64,000 bases of DNA from Paenibacillus sp. FSL R10-2782 (lineage in GTDB: Bacteria > Bacillota > Bacilli > Paenibacillales > Paenibacillaceae). A program made the translations under genes and the position numbers. Location of the stretch: NCBI RefSeq assembly GCF_038592985.1, contig NZ_CP151951.1:4752501-4816500 (forward strand). Direction: 5' to 3'. Positions 44,401 through 52,493 of this stretch are shown piece by piece. The notes under the pieces were generated by a model that was not told the origin of the DNA, searched no databases, and saw only the letters and a program-made list of their open reading frames with translations. Within the stretch, counting starts at the first letter, position 1, and every line of letters starts with the position of its first letter.

Positions 44401-45014
44401 TCAGCATCAGTGCCAAAACCAAGCGCACGCAGCAACACTGTAACCGGAATTTTACGGGTACGGTCAATCCGGACATAGATAATGTCCTTCGCATCCATCT
44501 CCAGTTCGAGCCAAGCCCCCCGGTTAGGAATTACCGTTGCGGTGTATGTTGTTTTCGCATTCTTGTCGACTTTTGTGCTGAAATAGACGCTGGGAGAGCG
44601 AACCAACTGGCTGACAATAACCCGTTCCGCACCGTTAATAATAAACGTACCCGTATCAGTCATCAGCGGGAAGTCTCCCATGAATACTTCCTGCTCTTTC
44701 ACTTCCCCGGTCTCTTTATTAATAAGCCGGACTTTTACCCGAAGCGGTGCTGCATACGTTACGTCGCGTTCCTTTGCGTCGTCAACGGTATATTTAGGTT
44801 CTCCGAGAGAATAGTCGATAAACTCCAAAATCAGATTTCCTGTGAAATCCTGAATTGGCGAAATATCCCGAAACATCTCCCGCAATCCTTCCTCCAAAAA
44901 CCAATCATAGGATTTTTGCTGGATCTCAATCAGGTTCGGAACCTCAAGTACCTCGTTAATACGTGCATAACTGCGCCGAGTGCGTCGACCATATTGAACA
45001 AGATGTCCTGCCAA
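41469..45014 (-). CDS. rpoB: RNA polymerase beta subunit
   Basis: The product is about 1181 residues and contains all conserved beta regions, including HGNKGVV and the C-terminal clamp. The rifampicin pocket [31 protein letters not shown] shows the usual sensitive-type residues (quoted in short form: [19 protein letters not shown]). Two starts are possible; I prefer TTG at 45014 ([15 protein letters not shown]) since AGGGGTGA lies 6-7 bases upstream, against ATG at 45032. It has its own promoter and a leader of about 300 bases. Confidence 0.97.
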   Translation of the reverse strand: MAGHLVQYGRRTRRSYARINEVLEVPNLIEIQQKSYDWFLEEGLREMFRDISPIQDFTGNLILEFIDYSLGEPKYTVDDAKERDVTYAAPLRVKVRLINKETGEVKEQEVFMGDFPLMTDTGTFIINGAERVIVSQLVRSPSVYFSTKVDKNAKTTYTATVIPNRGAWLELEMDAKDIIYVRIDRTRKIPVTVLLRALGFGTDAEILDLLGNDEYIRNTLDKDNTDSTEKALIEIYERLRPGEPPTLDNAKSLLVARFFDPKRYDLANVGRYKINKKLHIKNRLFNQRLAETLIDTTTGEIIAEAGQMVDRRLLDEILAQLEESVGHRTYHVATGVLESNDIPLQTIDIFSPIEDGKVVKLIANGNIDKSVKNITPADIISSISYFINLLHGIGSTDDIDHLGNRRLRSVGELLQNQFRIGLSRMERVVRERMSIQDANVITPQALINIRPVIASIKEFFGSSQLSQFMDQTNPLAELTHKRRLSALGPGGLTRERAGMEVRDVHPSHYGRMCPIETPEGPNIGLINSLSTFARINEYGFIEAPYRWVDPKTGKVTDQIDYLTADEEDNYIVAQANEELTEDSTFKEEVVIVRYNKQSDNIIPMASSRVDYMDVSPKQVVSVATALIPFLENDDSNRALMGSNMQRQAVPLLIPKSPLVGTGMEHKAAKDSGVCIVSKYDGVIERSSANEIWLRRIETVDGSEVKGDIVKYKLHKFMRSNQGTCINQRPIVNRGDVVKAGDILADGPSTEMGELALGRNVVVAFMTWEGYNYEDAILLSEKLVKEDVYTSIHIEEYESEARDTKLGPEEITRDIPNVGEEALRNLDERGIIRIGAEIGAGDILVGKVTPKGVTELTAEERLLHAIFGEKAREVRDTSLRVPHGTDGIVVDVKVFTRENGDELPPGVNQLVRVYIAQKRKISEGDKMAGRHGNKGVVARILPEEDMPFLPDGTPVQVVLNPLGVPSRMNIGQVLEIHLGMAAMRLGIHVATPVFDGAKEYDVFDTMEEAGMQRNGKTVLYDGRTGDRFEREVTVGVMHMIKLAHMVDDKIHARSTGPYSLVTQQPLGGKAQFGGQRFGEMEVWALEAYGAAYTLQEILTVKSDDVVGRVKTYESIVKGENVPEPGVPESFKVLIKELQSLGMDVKILSEDEQEIEMRELDDEDDTTSDKLSLNLEGSEVGVE

Positions 45015-45315
45015 CTTAAACTCACCCCTCATGTCTACTCACTTTAAAAATTCATTGCGAACCTTTGTTTGTGACCTTATAATAAGACACATACAGAAGA
45101 TTCAATCCACAAATACAGAAAAGCCCTTACTCGAATGCATTCGAAAAAAGAGCGACGTATCTGCAGAATCCTCTTACCGGAAGATCTTCATCACTTGTAG
45201 ATTTGCCCAAAATGATTGTATTATACGTAATAAGTATAATTACTATACCCTTCTACGCATAAACCTATTGACATTTCAACAAACTAAAGCCATGGAGGGC
45301 ATCCTAATACTGACA
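45015..45315 (-). promoter_or_regulatory. rpoB leader
   Basis: About 300 bases of untranslated RNA are expected between the promoter and rpoB. It contains the perfect 14-bp palindrome TCGAATGCATTCGA (45131-45144) and an inverted repeat TTATAC / GTATAA (about 45222-45240). No clear terminator fold was recognised. Confidence 0.45.
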
Positions 45316-45322
45316 TTTTATA

Positions 45323-45351
45323 ATAATATCACAGACCAGGATTCAAGTCAA
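45323..45351 (-). promoter_or_regulatory. sigma-A promoter of rpoBC
   Basis: TTGACT (45346-45351) and TATTAT (45323-45328) are 17 bases apart on the minus strand, immediately after the methyltransferase stop codon. Confidence 0.75.
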
Positions 45352-45369
45352 TGGTCCTTTTGCATTTTT

Positions 45370-45972
45370 CTAAAACTTTTTTTCTGCCTTCAAAATACGG
45401 TAGCCTTTATCCTTCGTAACTTCCTCCACACGTCCGAAAAGGCTCTCGATTTTAGTGCTTGCCGAAGGGGCACCCTGCTTTTTCTGAATAACCACCCACA
45501 AAGCCCCACCTTCATTTAAATGCTCATAAGCAAGCTCAAAAATGGTATGCACGGTTTCCTTACCCGCACGTATAGGCGGATTCGTTAGAATCACGTCAAA
45601 ACGATCAGCTTTCACTCTCTCAAACAGATCGCTTTGCTTTATGGTCACATTGGTAATCCCATTCCGCTCCGCATTCTCTATTGCCAGTTGAACGGCTCGC
45701 TCGTTAATATCCACCATTGTAACGTGACCATCCGGTACAAGCGCTGCTGCTGTCAAACCAATCGGTCCATAGCCGCACCCTACATCAAGCACCGAAGCCT
45801 GCGCAGGAAGCTGCATCGCCTCAATTAGCACACGGCTACCGTAATCAATCCCCTGCTTGGAGAAAACGCCTGAATCGCTGGCAAAACGGTATGTTCGCCC
45901 CCGCAGCACTGTTTCGAGGCTCCTCCGTTTATGCGCCGTTTCTGGCCGTTTGGAGTAATAATGATCAGACAT
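45370..45972 (-). CDS. class I SAM-dependent methyltransferase, RsmC-like (YbxB)
   Basis: The 200-residue product has a Rossmann methyltransferase fold with the SAM loop VLDVGCGYGPIGL (about residues 60-72) and the catalytic NPPIRAGK motif typical of RsmC/RlmG guanine-N2 methyltransferases. B. subtilis ybxB holds the same place between rplL and rpoB. The target base in rRNA is not established here. It has an AAGGAGGTGG site. Confidence 0.92.
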   Translation of the reverse strand: MSDHYYSKRPETAHKRRSLETVLRGRTYRFASDSGVFSKQGIDYGSRVLIEAMQLPAQASVLDVGCGYGPIGLTAAALVPDGHVTMVDINERAVQLAIENAERNGITNVTIKQSDLFERVKADRFDVILTNPPIRAGKETVHTIFELAYEHLNEGGALWVVIQKKQGAPSASTKIESLFGRVEEVTKDKGYRILKAEKKF

Positions 45973-46054
45973 TCATGACCACCTCCTTGGTTGTAATACC
46001 ATCATAGCCTTCACTATAACGTCTCAGACATGCTTGTACTGCCGTTTTACAGCA

Positions 46055-46092
46055 ACAAACCCCTTGAAGATCACCTCAAGGGGTTTGTTTTA
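46055..46092. terminator. hairpin after rplL
   Basis: A 13-bp perfect stem ACAAACCCCTTGA / TCAAGGGGTTTGT with an 8-base loop. The T run is better on the plus strand (TTTTA) than on the minus strand (TGTTGCTG), so it may only partly end rplJL transcripts. Confidence 0.75.
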
Positions 46093-46119
46093 GTAGATTG
46101 TCCGCTAGATAGCAGTCAA

Positions 46120-46485
46120 TTATTTCACTTCTACGGAAGCGCCTGCTTCTTCCAATTTTGCTTTCAAGGAATCAGCTTCTTCTTTCGCAATTTTTTCTTT
46201 CAGTGGTTTTGGAGCGTTGTCAACCAGTTCTTTTGCTTCTTTCAGGCCAAGACCTGTGATTTCGCGAACTGCTTTGATAACGTTGATTTTGGAAGCGCCA
46301 GCGCTTGTCAAAATTACGTCGAACTCGGATTGCTCAGCTTCTGCGCCGCCGCCTGCTGCGCCACCTGCTACAGCTACTGGAGCTGCTGCAGTTACGCCGA
46401 ATTCTTCTTCGATTGCTTTCACGAGATCGTTCAGTTCCAATACGGACATACCTTTAATTGCTTCCAAGATTTGCTCTTTACTCAT
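46120..46485 (-). CDS. rplL: 50S ribosomal protein L7/L12
   Basis: The 121-residue stalk protein has the N-terminal dimerisation domain, an Ala/Gly-rich hinge (about residues 34-50) and the factor-binding C-terminal domain with [20 protein letters not shown]. It lies 69 bases after rplJ and is followed by a long hairpin. Confidence 0.99.
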   Translation of the reverse strand: MSKEQILEAIKGMSVLELNDLVKAIEEEFGVTAAAPVAVAGGAAGGGAEAEQSEFDVILTSAGASKINVIKAVREITGLGLKEAKELVDNAPKPLKEKIAKEEADSLKAKLEEAGASVEVK

Positions 46486-46554
46486 GGTTGAACCTCCATT
46501 TAAATTCTTATTTTTTTGTTTTCAATCTGCTATACAGCAGCTTTAGACCCTAAC

Positions 46555-47058
46555 TTATGCGCTTTGCTCTTCTTTTTCTGCAACAGCTTTAACTGCAAGC
46601 GCGAAGTTGCGCACAGGAGCTTGAAGCACGCTGAGGAGCATGGAAAGGAGACCTTCGCGGGATGGCAGTTCTGCCAGCGCTTTGATTTCCTCAACACCGA
46701 TAACACGGCCTTCTACAACTGCACCTTTCAGTTCCAGCGCAGTGTTTTTCTTAGCGAAATCATTCAAGATTTTAGCTGCAGACACTGCATCATCTTTGCC
46801 GAACGCGATTGCAGTAGGACCTGTCAATACTGCGTCCAGTTCAGTCAATTCTGCTGCCGCAGTTGCACGACGGAGCAGCGTGTTTTTCAGCACTTGAAAC
46901 TCGATTCCGGCTTCGCGAAGCTGCTTACGCAGCTCAGTTACTTGGGCAACATTCAGACCGCGATAGTCAGCAACCACAGTCGTTACGCTCTCGCGCAATT
47001 TTGCAGCTACAACTTCAACAGCTTCTTGTTTTGCTTGAATCACTTTTGCATTTGCCAA
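46555..47058 (-). CDS. rplJ: 50S ribosomal protein L10
   Basis: L10 anchors the L7/L12 stalk and represses its own mRNA. The 167-residue product has the VADYRGL motif and the C-terminal L12-binding helix. The frame opens with a GTG overlapping the AGGAGG; the TTG at 47058 (spacing 8) is the likely start, giving MANAKVIQ. An attenuator leader precedes it. Confidence 0.97.
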   Translation of the reverse strand: MANAKVIQAKQEAVEVVAAKLRESVTTVVADYRGLNVAQVTELRKQLREAGIEFQVLKNTLLRRATAAAELTELDAVLTGPTAIAFGKDDAVSAAKILNDFAKKNTALELKGAVVEGRVIGVEEIKALAELPSREGLLSMLLSVLQAPVRNFALAVKAVAEKEEQSA

Positions 47059-47307
47059 ACTGTACACCTCCTGATCAATTTATCCGCTCTGCTCGACCAA
47101 CCTATCCGGTGATCGCCCAAAGCTACCTTCATGAGCATGAAAAAAGCCTCCGTAGAGTACGAAGGCTTGATAAATCCACATGGACGGGACGAGCCCGTCA
47201 CATGAAACGTTCTATCATAACACCTCGGTAGGAAATTAAGCCCAGAGGCACCTACTGTCTACGGTAAGCATATTCAACTTTAATGGTCAGCCACACGGAC
47301 TCACAAC
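47059..47307 (-). promoter_or_regulatory. L10 leader of rplJ-rplL
   Basis: About 250 bases of leader with a terminator-like attenuator (47139-47168) lie between the promoter and rplJ. Bacillota carry an L10 leader here that binds L10(L12)4 and controls read-through. Identity is inferred from place, length and the attenuator; the kink-turn element was not traced in detail. Confidence 0.7.
47139..47168 (-). terminator. attenuator hairpin in the rplJ leader
   Basis: On the minus strand AAGCCTTCGTA and TACGGAGGCTT pair around CTC and are followed by six T residues. It stands about 80 bases before rplJ, so it must be read through for rplJL expression. Confidence 0.85.
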
Positions 47308-47313
47308 TTTTAC

Positions 47314-47342
47314 AGAATAACAAAATCAATTGAACGTGTCAA
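47314..47342 (-). promoter_or_regulatory. sigma-A promoter of rplJ-rplL
   Basis: A perfect TTGACA (47337-47342) and TATTCT (47314-47319) are 17 bases apart on the minus strand, right after the rplA stop codon. Confidence 0.8.
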
Positions 47343-47350
47343 TTAAAATA

Positions 47351-48043
47351 TTATTTGTAAACAGATGCGTTCACACGAGCACTTGGTCCCATAGTCGAAG
47401 AAATAGCGATGTTTTTCAGGTATACACCTTTAGCAGCCGCTGGCTTCGCACGGTTCAAGGCTTCGATCAAAGCTTTAAGATTCTCGTTCAGTTGTTCAGC
47501 ACTGAAGGATGCTTTGCCGATTGGCGCATGAATTTGACCCGCTTTGTCGAGACGGTATTCGATTTTACCGGCTTTAATTTCTTGAACAGCCTTGGCAACG
47601 TCGAAAGTAACTGTGCCTGCTTTAGGGTTTGGCATTAGGCCTTTACCACCGAGCAAACGACCCAGTTTACCAACCTCACTCATCATATCAGGTGTCGCAA
47701 CGCAGACGTCGAATTCGAACCAGCCTTGTTGAATTTTGTTGATCATATCTTGATCGCCAACAAAATCAGCGCCAGCAGCTTCGGCTTCTTTCACTTTGTC
47801 ACCTTTTGCAAATACCAGAACACGTTGTGTTTTACCCGTACCATGCGGCAGGACAACAACACCACGAACAGCCTGGTCTTGTTTACGGGAATCTACGCCC
47901 AGACGGACTGCCGCTTCAACAGTTTCGTCAAATTTAGCAGTTGCGCCTTTTTTCACCAATTCAACGGCTTCCAAAGGCTCATAAGTCGCTTCGCTGTCAA
48001 TCAACTTAGCGGCTTCCAAGTATTTCTTACCATGTTTAGCCAT
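47351..48043 (-). CDS. rplA: 50S ribosomal protein L1
   Basis: L1 forms the mobile stalk at the E site and can repress its own mRNA. The 230-residue product starts [16 protein letters not shown]; the frame runs open to 48088 but only the ATG at 48043 has a strong AAGGAGGA. The MPNPKAGTV motif is intact. Confidence 0.98.
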   Translation of the reverse strand: MAKHGKKYLEAAKLIDSEATYEPLEAVELVKKGATAKFDETVEAAVRLGVDSRKQDQAVRGVVVLPHGTGKTQRVLVFAKGDKVKEAEAAGADFVGDQDMINKIQQGWFEFDVCVATPDMMSEVGKLGRLLGGKGLMPNPKAGTVTFDVAKAVQEIKAGKIEYRLDKAGQIHAPIGKASFSAEQLNENLKALIEALNRAKPAAAKGVYLKNIAISSTMGPSARVNASVYK

Positions 48044-48131
48044 AATCTTTTCCTCCTTATGTGGTATTAGCGGATATTCCTCCCACACTTACCGGACAGT
48101 CAAACTGTCGGCACACGAAGACTAATAAAAA

Positions 48132-48557
48132 TTAGTCTACGATGGTGATACCCATGCTGCGAGCAGTACCTTCAACCATACGCATTGCCGATTCTACGGA
48201 AGCTGCGTTAAGGTCAGGCATTTTTTGCTCAGCAATTTGACGAACGGTAGCGCGATTTACAGTTGCAACTTTCGTTTTGTTCGGTTCACCGGAACCTTTT
48301 TCGATTTTAGCAGCAACTTTCAACAGCACAGCAGCCGGTGGAGTTTTGGTGATGAACGTAAAAGAACGATCTTCAAACACCGAAATTTCAACCGGGATGA
48401 TCAGGCCTGCTTGATCAGCAGTACGAGCATTGAACTCTTTACAGAATGCCATGATGTTGACACCTGCTTGACCCAAAGCCGGACCTACTGGAGGCGCTGG
48501 ATTAGCTTTACCTGCAGGGATCTGCAGTTTTACCATTTTGATTACCTTTTTTGCCAC
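48132..48557 (-). CDS. rplK: 50S ribosomal protein L11
   Basis: L11 binds the GTPase-centre rRNA and is needed for RelA activation and thiostrepton action. The 141-residue product has [20 protein letters not shown] at residues 10-29. The start is GTG at 48557 with AAGGAGG 8 bases upstream, matching the usual MAKKV start. Confidence 0.97.
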   Translation of the reverse strand: MAKKVIKMVKLQIPAGKANPAPPVGPALGQAGVNIMAFCKEFNARTADQAGLIIPVEISVFEDRSFTFITKTPPAAVLLKVAAKIEKGSGEPNKTKVATVNRATVRQIAEQKMPDLNAASVESAMRMVEGTARSMGITIVD

Positions 48558-48630
48558 GGATGACACCTCCTTGACTCAATAGTGGTAGACGGACCTAATG
48601 ATCCTCCCACAAGAAACCTGTAAGAAAAAT

Positions 48631-49164
48631 CTATATTTTCTCCACCTGAGTATAATCCAACTCAAGCGGGGTTTCCCGTCCAAACATGTTAACGTGAACC
48701 TTAAGCTTGCTCTTCTCAACCAAAATTTCTTCCACGGAGCCCACAAAATTCGCAAAAGGACCAACTTTAATTCGCACGGATTCCTTAACATCGAATTCGA
48801 TCTTCGGTTTCGGCTCTACCATGCCCATATGCTTCAGAATCTGTTCAACTTCTTCTGGAAGCAAAGCTGTCGGTTTGGAACCCGAGCCTGTTGATCCTAC
48901 AAATCCCGTAACACCTGGTGTGTTGCGCACAACGTACCAAGAGTCGTCGGTTTGAACCATTTCGACCAAGACATAACCAGGGTAAACTTTACGCATAACG
49001 GTCTTTTTCTTACCGTCCTTGGTTACCAGTTCTTCTTCCATTGGAACAAGAACGCGGAAAATCTTGTCCTCCATGCCCATGGACTCAACGCGTTTCTCCA
49101 AATTGGCTTTGACTTTGTTCTCATACCCTGAATAGGTATGAACGACGTACCATCTTTTTTCCAT
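48631..49164 (-). CDS. nusG: transcription elongation/termination factor NusG
   Basis: The 177-residue product has the NGN domain (WYVVHTYSGYENKVKANLEKR at the start) and a C-terminal KOW domain (about residues 125-170, GPFANFVGSVEEI). It binds polymerase and in Bacillus favours pausing at certain sites. It is read with secE (22 bases upstream). Confidence 0.98.
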   Translation of the reverse strand: MEKRWYVVHTYSGYENKVKANLEKRVESMGMEDKIFRVLVPMEEELVTKDGKKKTVMRKVYPGYVLVEMVQTDDSWYVVRNTPGVTGFVGSTGSGSKPTALLPEEVEQILKHMGMVEPKPKIEFDVKESVRIKVGPFANFVGSVEEILVEKSKLKVHVNMFGRETPLELDYTQVEKI

Positions 49165-49186
49165 ATCAAGCCACCTGGAACCCTTC

Positions 49187-49378
49187 CTAGATAATCGCTT
49201 CGATCACAGCGGAAATGCCGATATCGAGAACCCAAAAATAAATCGTGACAAACGCAATCGTCCCAATGACAATCAGCGTATAGTTGGTCAGTTCTTTACG
49301 ATTGGGCCAGCGAACCTTCTTGAGTTCAGCCCAGCTTTCAGAGAAAAAGGAAAACAGAGACTTGAAACTGCGTTTCAC
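49187..49378 (-). CDS. secE: preprotein translocase subunit SecE
   Basis: The 63-residue protein has a cytosolic amphipathic helix (ESWAELKKVRWPNRKEL, the SecE signature) and one membrane segment (about residues 34-58). The start is GTG at 49378 with GGAGG about 10 bases upstream. It clamps SecY in the translocon. Confidence 0.96.
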   Translation of the reverse strand: MKRSFKSLFSFFSESWAELKKVRWPNRKELTNYTLIVIGTIAFVTIYFWVLDIGISAVIEAII

Positions 49379-49398
49379 GCCGACTACACCTCCAAAAA

Positions 49399-49548
49399 CT
49401 ATCTGGTTTCCCGATGAGAAGTCTGTTCGTTACAGGACTTACAGAATTTCTTCATCTCCATGCGGTCGGGGTGATTACGCTTGTTTTTCGTCGTTGTGTA
49501 ATTTCTTTGTTTGCATGTTGTACAAGCCAAAGTAATAATTACCCGCAT
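49399..49548 (-). CDS. rpmG: 50S ribosomal protein L33, zinc-containing form
   Basis: A 49-codon gene starting [20 protein letters not shown]. Two zinc pairs, CTTC (Cys9, Cys12) and CKSC (Cys36, Cys39), are present, so this is the zinc-bound form. It ends 20 bases before secE and leads the rpmG-secE-nusG unit. Confidence 0.95.
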   Translation of the reverse strand: MRVIITLACTTCKQRNYTTTKNKRNHPDRMEMKKFCKSCNEQTSHRETR

Positions 49549-49599
49549 GATGTGCACCTCCCGAAGACATCCAACACCGGAAGTCTCATAATTGATCCT

Positions 49600-49653
49600 A
49601 AAAAAAACCGCGAATTTAGGCCTACCTAAAACACTTTATCACACGCGGTTTTG
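49600..49653 (-). terminator. hairpin overlapping the rpmG-secE-nusG promoter
   Basis: On the minus strand AAAACCGCG (49644-49652) and CGCGGTTTT (49604-49612) pair, with TTTAGG / CCTAAA inside, followed by a run of T residues. The 5' arm lies between the -35 and -10 boxes of the promoter, so only transcripts coming from upstream can form the whole hairpin. Confidence 0.65.
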
Positions 49654-49661
49654 CATGTCAA
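49633..49661 (-). promoter_or_regulatory. sigma-A promoter of rpmG-secE-nusG
   Basis: A perfect TTGACA (49656-49661) and TAAAGT (49633-49638) are 17 bases apart on the minus strand. The start point would be near 49626, inside the loop of the overlapping hairpin. Confidence 0.7.
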
Positions 49662-49836
49662 CGAATGTTTGCATACATTTTGCAGTCCCGGCTGTGGTGC
49701 ATTTTAACATCTGTTCATCCTTTAAAAATCATCTCTGAAAAACCTCTCCAAGATCCATGCGATATCTATTATTTATCTTTTTCAGTATAAATCATTCTTA
49801 ACACATATAAACCTGCATATCCTGCCCTTAACGAAT
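49662..49836. other. gap between sigH terminator and rpmG promoter
   Basis: A/T-rich, no ORF with a ribosome-binding site; nothing recognised. Confidence 0.5.
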
Positions 49837-49862
49837 AAAAAAAGACTCAAACTCGAGCCTTT
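49837..49862 (-). terminator. terminator of sigH
   Basis: On the minus strand GGCTC and GAGTC pair around a six-base loop, with A residues before and seven T residues after. It is 20 bases after the sigH stop. Confidence 0.75.
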
Positions 49863-49881
49863 TCCCTGCCAGCCTCTACTT

Positions 49882-50526
49882 TCAGCTATCCCTTACTTCC
49901 AAATACTTTTCAAGTTTGCGCTTGACCCGTTGCAGCGCATTATCAATAGATTTCACGTGGCGGTCAAGGTCCTCGGCAATTTCCTGATATGAACGTCCGT
50001 CCAGATACAACATAAGCACCTTCCGTTCCAGCTCGCTCAGAATCTCGGACATCTTGTCCTCAAGGCCCACAAACTCTTCCTGATTGATAATCAGCTCTTC
50101 AGGATCACTTACCTGTGTTCCGCAAATCACGTCCAGTAACGTCCGATCAGACTCTTCATCGTAAATGGGCTTGTCCAGAGATACGTAGGAATTCAGAGGA
50201 ATATGCTTTTGTCGTGTGGCCGTCTTGATTGCCGTAATGATCTGTCTTGTAATGCACAGCTCGGCAAAGCCCTTGAACGAAGCAAACTTGTCTCCCTTAA
50301 AATCACGAATAGATTTGTAGAGACCAATCATGCCCTCCTGAATAATATCCTCGCGATCAGCGCCGATCAGGAAGTAGGATCTGGCCTTGGCCCGCACGAA
50401 GTTCCGATATTTATTAATCAGAAACTCCAGTGCCTCCCCATCACCTTCATGGACTGCTCCGACAATGTCTTCATCATTTTTGTAATCAAACTTTGACAAC
50501 ATGATATCCTTGAGGTCCACACTCAC
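49882..50526 (-). CDS. sigH: RNA polymerase sigma-H factor
   Basis: SigH drives early sporulation and competence genes. The 214-residue factor has region 2 (SYFLIGADREDIIQEGMIGLYK, described in part) and the region 4 helix-turn-helix ending DRHVKSIDNALQRVKRKLEKYLE. I prefer the GTG at 50526, 7 bases after GGAGGG; ATG at 50502 is the alternative. A sigma-A promoter lies upstream. It follows the rlmB-yacP genes, as in Bacillus. Confidence 0.96.
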   Translation of the reverse strand: MSVDLKDIMLSKFDYKNDEDIVGAVHEGDGEALEFLINKYRNFVRAKARSYFLIGADREDIIQEGMIGLYKSIRDFKGDKFASFKGFAELCITRQIITAIKTATRQKHIPLNSYVSLDKPIYDEESDRTLLDVICGTQVSDPEELIINQEEFVGLEDKMSEILSELERKVLMLYLDGRSYQEIAEDLDRHVKSIDNALQRVKRKLEKYLEVRDS

Positions 50527-50582
50527 TAACAATCCCTCCGGCTGCAACGCAAGGTACCCGTTACTCTCTCAAATATACGACA

Positions 50583-50612
50583 AGTATACGCGATGTAACC
50601 TGATACCGTCAA
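50583..50612 (-). promoter_or_regulatory. sigma-A promoter of sigH
   Basis: TTGACG (50607-50612) and TATACT (50583-50588) are 18 bases apart on the minus strand, about 55 bases before the sigH start. Confidence 0.65.
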
Positions 50613-50703
50613 CCACAACAGCCTAAAAAAGAAGAGAGCTAACAAAATTGTCAATGGTTTCAAAATGGGGAAGTATCCAATTAATGGATTTTCTTTCTCT
50701 AGA

Positions 50704-51225
50704 CTATTCTCTTCTCCAGCGCTCAAACAGCTTTCGAAGTTCCGGGCTCAGCTTGGCTTCCAGCGAATTGCGGGACAACTTAGCGCTATCCTGCTCTATC
50801 CGCTTTTTCACTTCCTTTTCAGATTCCTCAATCTCGATCAGAAGTTCACGCGCTGACACCCTGAGCGCTCCTTGCCCAAAAGCAACATGTTGCTCCACCT
50901 GATCACTTGTCGCTACATAAATGCTTCTTCTCCGGCTGCCTAGCTCCCGAACCAATCGCTCAATGCACTCGTCAGCGGTCTCTTTTTCTTTTGTAAAATA
51001 AATCTGGACTTTACTCTGGGCATACGTTTTACCCAATCCTGGCACCCGGTAAGCATCAAAAACGACAATGACTCTTCTGCCGGAATACGCCTGATGATCC
51101 GCGAGTCGTTCAAGCAGTCTGTCCCTCGCTTCCTGCATCCCAGATTGTACCAGTGCGGAAAGTTCGGGCCAGGCTCCAATCATGTTGTAACCGTCCACAA
51201 GCAGAACATCCCGCGTGTCAGCCAT
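50704..51225 (-). CDS. rae1: NYN domain RNA-binding/endoribonuclease protein (YacP/Rae1)
   Basis: The 173-residue protein has the PIN-like NYN fold: VLLVDGYNMIG at the start (first acidic residue), VVFDAY and TSDQVEQ as further acidic sites. The B. subtilis homologue Rae1 cuts mRNA in the ribosomal A site. The C-terminus is a long charged helix. It begins 4 bases after the rlmB stop. Confidence 0.9.
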   Translation of the reverse strand: MADTRDVLLVDGYNMIGAWPELSALVQSGMQEARDRLLERLADHQAYSGRRVIVVFDAYRVPGLGKTYAQSKVQIYFTKEKETADECIERLVRELGSRRRSIYVATSDQVEQHVAFGQGALRVSARELLIEIEESEKEVKKRIEQDSAKLSRNSLEAKLSPELRKLFERWRRE

Positions 51226-51229
51226 ATCA

Positions 51230-51976
51230 TTAGCCCCGTGCCTGTCGTCCGCGCAACACTTCGTACATCACGACACCTGCGGCTACAGAAGCATTCAGGG
51301 AATTGATTTGCCCAGCCATCGGCAGCTTAACGAGTACGTCACATTTCTCGCGGATCAAACGCCCCATCCCTTTATTTTCATTACCAATGACGATGGCTAC
51401 TGGCCCTGTGAATACACCATTTCCAAAAACCGGGTCCGTAGCTGTCACATCTGTGCCAACTACCCATACGCCTTCCTCTTTGAGACGGTCGATGGTTTGC
51501 CCCAAATTGTTCACACGCGCCACCGGAACATATTCAACCGCCCCCGCTGATGTTTTAGACACCGTTACAGTTACTGCCGCCGAACGTCTTTTCGGCACGA
51601 TTACGCCATGTGCCCCTGTGCAGTCCGCTGTCCGAAGGATAGACCCTAGATTATGCGGATCTTCAATCTCATCCAATAGGATCAAAAACGGCTCTTCTCC
51701 CTTACTACGGGCAGTTGCGAGCAGTTCTTCCACTTCAACGTAGGCAAAAGGTGCAGCCTGTGCTACCACTCCCTGATGCTGTATTCCCGGAACCATTTGG
51801 TCAAGCTTACGCTTGTCCACCTGTAAAACAATGATCCCCGCTTTTTTTGCTTCAGCTGTAATAGGCAATGTCAGGTGCTTTTGTGCATTATCCGCAATCC
51901 ATATTTTATTTATCGTTCTGCCTGAGCGAAGCGCCTCCGTTACCGAATGCTTACCGGCAATCCATTCTTCTTCCAT
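51230..51976 (-). CDS. rlmB: 23S rRNA 2'-O-ribose G2251 methyltransferase (RlmB, TrmH family)
   Basis: The 248-residue SPOUT enzyme has an N-terminal substrate-binding domain (residues 1-80) and the knotted SAM-binding part with NLGSILRTAD, IGNENKGM and LPMAGQINSLNASVA. Annotation as RlmB rests on family and gene position; other TrmH targets cannot be excluded. It lies 58 bases after mrnC. Confidence 0.92.
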   Translation of the reverse strand: MEEEWIAGKHSVTEALRSGRTINKIWIADNAQKHLTLPITAEAKKAGIIVLQVDKRKLDQMVPGIQHQGVVAQAAPFAYVEVEELLATARSKGEEPFLILLDEIEDPHNLGSILRTADCTGAHGVIVPKRRSAAVTVTVSKTSAGAVEYVPVARVNNLGQTIDRLKEEGVWVVGTDVTATDPVFGNGVFTGPVAIVIGNENKGMGRLIREKCDVLVKLPMAGQINSLNASVAAGVVMYEVLRGRQARG

Positions 51977-52034
51977 TTCTATTTCCTCCCAGGAAACGGC
52001 GGATGCTTAGCGCATTTGGTCCGCTCGTTCCCAA

Positions 52035-52493
52035 TTAAGATTTTTCTGTATTTTCCATTTGTGCAATACCATAAGTTATCAATTCTCTCAATCTATTCAA
52101 CCGTCCATCGCTATAGAGAAAGCCGATCAATGCCTCCAGCGCAGTCGCGTGACGGTACTCAAGTACATCAGCGTTTTTGGGAAGGCTTCCTGACTTGGCA
52201 TTTCTGCCTTGTCGGACAATACCACGTTCTTCCTCCGTCAGCACCGTCTCCAGCAGCACGAGCATACGGCTCTGCGCCTTGGCAGAGACCAGCCCTGTGG
52301 CTCGCCGATGTAAATGGTTCGGGCGCAGATTGGGCTGCGCCAGCAAATATTGCCGCACTGCGACCTCATACACGGCATCGCCAATGTAAGCCAGTGCAAT
52401 CGGCGGCATCAGGCGGGCTGGCTTAGACGCAGGATACGGGAACCAGTTTCCCGCATCCTCCGCCCCCCCCATGTTCAGTGGCTTATCACTCAT
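52035..52493 (-). CDS. mrnC: mini-ribonuclease III
   Basis: Mini-III trims 23S rRNA precursor ends. The 152-residue protein has an RNase III domain (ALAYIGDAVYEVAVRQ with catalytic Asp near residue 42, and ALEALIGFLY) but no double-stranded RNA-binding domain, which defines the family. The ATG at 52493 overlaps the cysS stop codon as ATGA, so the genes are translationally coupled. The N-terminus is about 20 residues longer than typical. Confidence 0.94.
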   Translation of the reverse strand: MSDKPLNMGGAEDAGNWFPYPASKPARLMPPIALAYIGDAVYEVAVRQYLLAQPNLRPNHLHRRATGLVSAKAQSRMLVLLETVLTEEERGIVRQGRNAKSGSLPKNADVLEYRHATALEALIGFLYSDGRLNRLRELITYGIAQMENTEKS

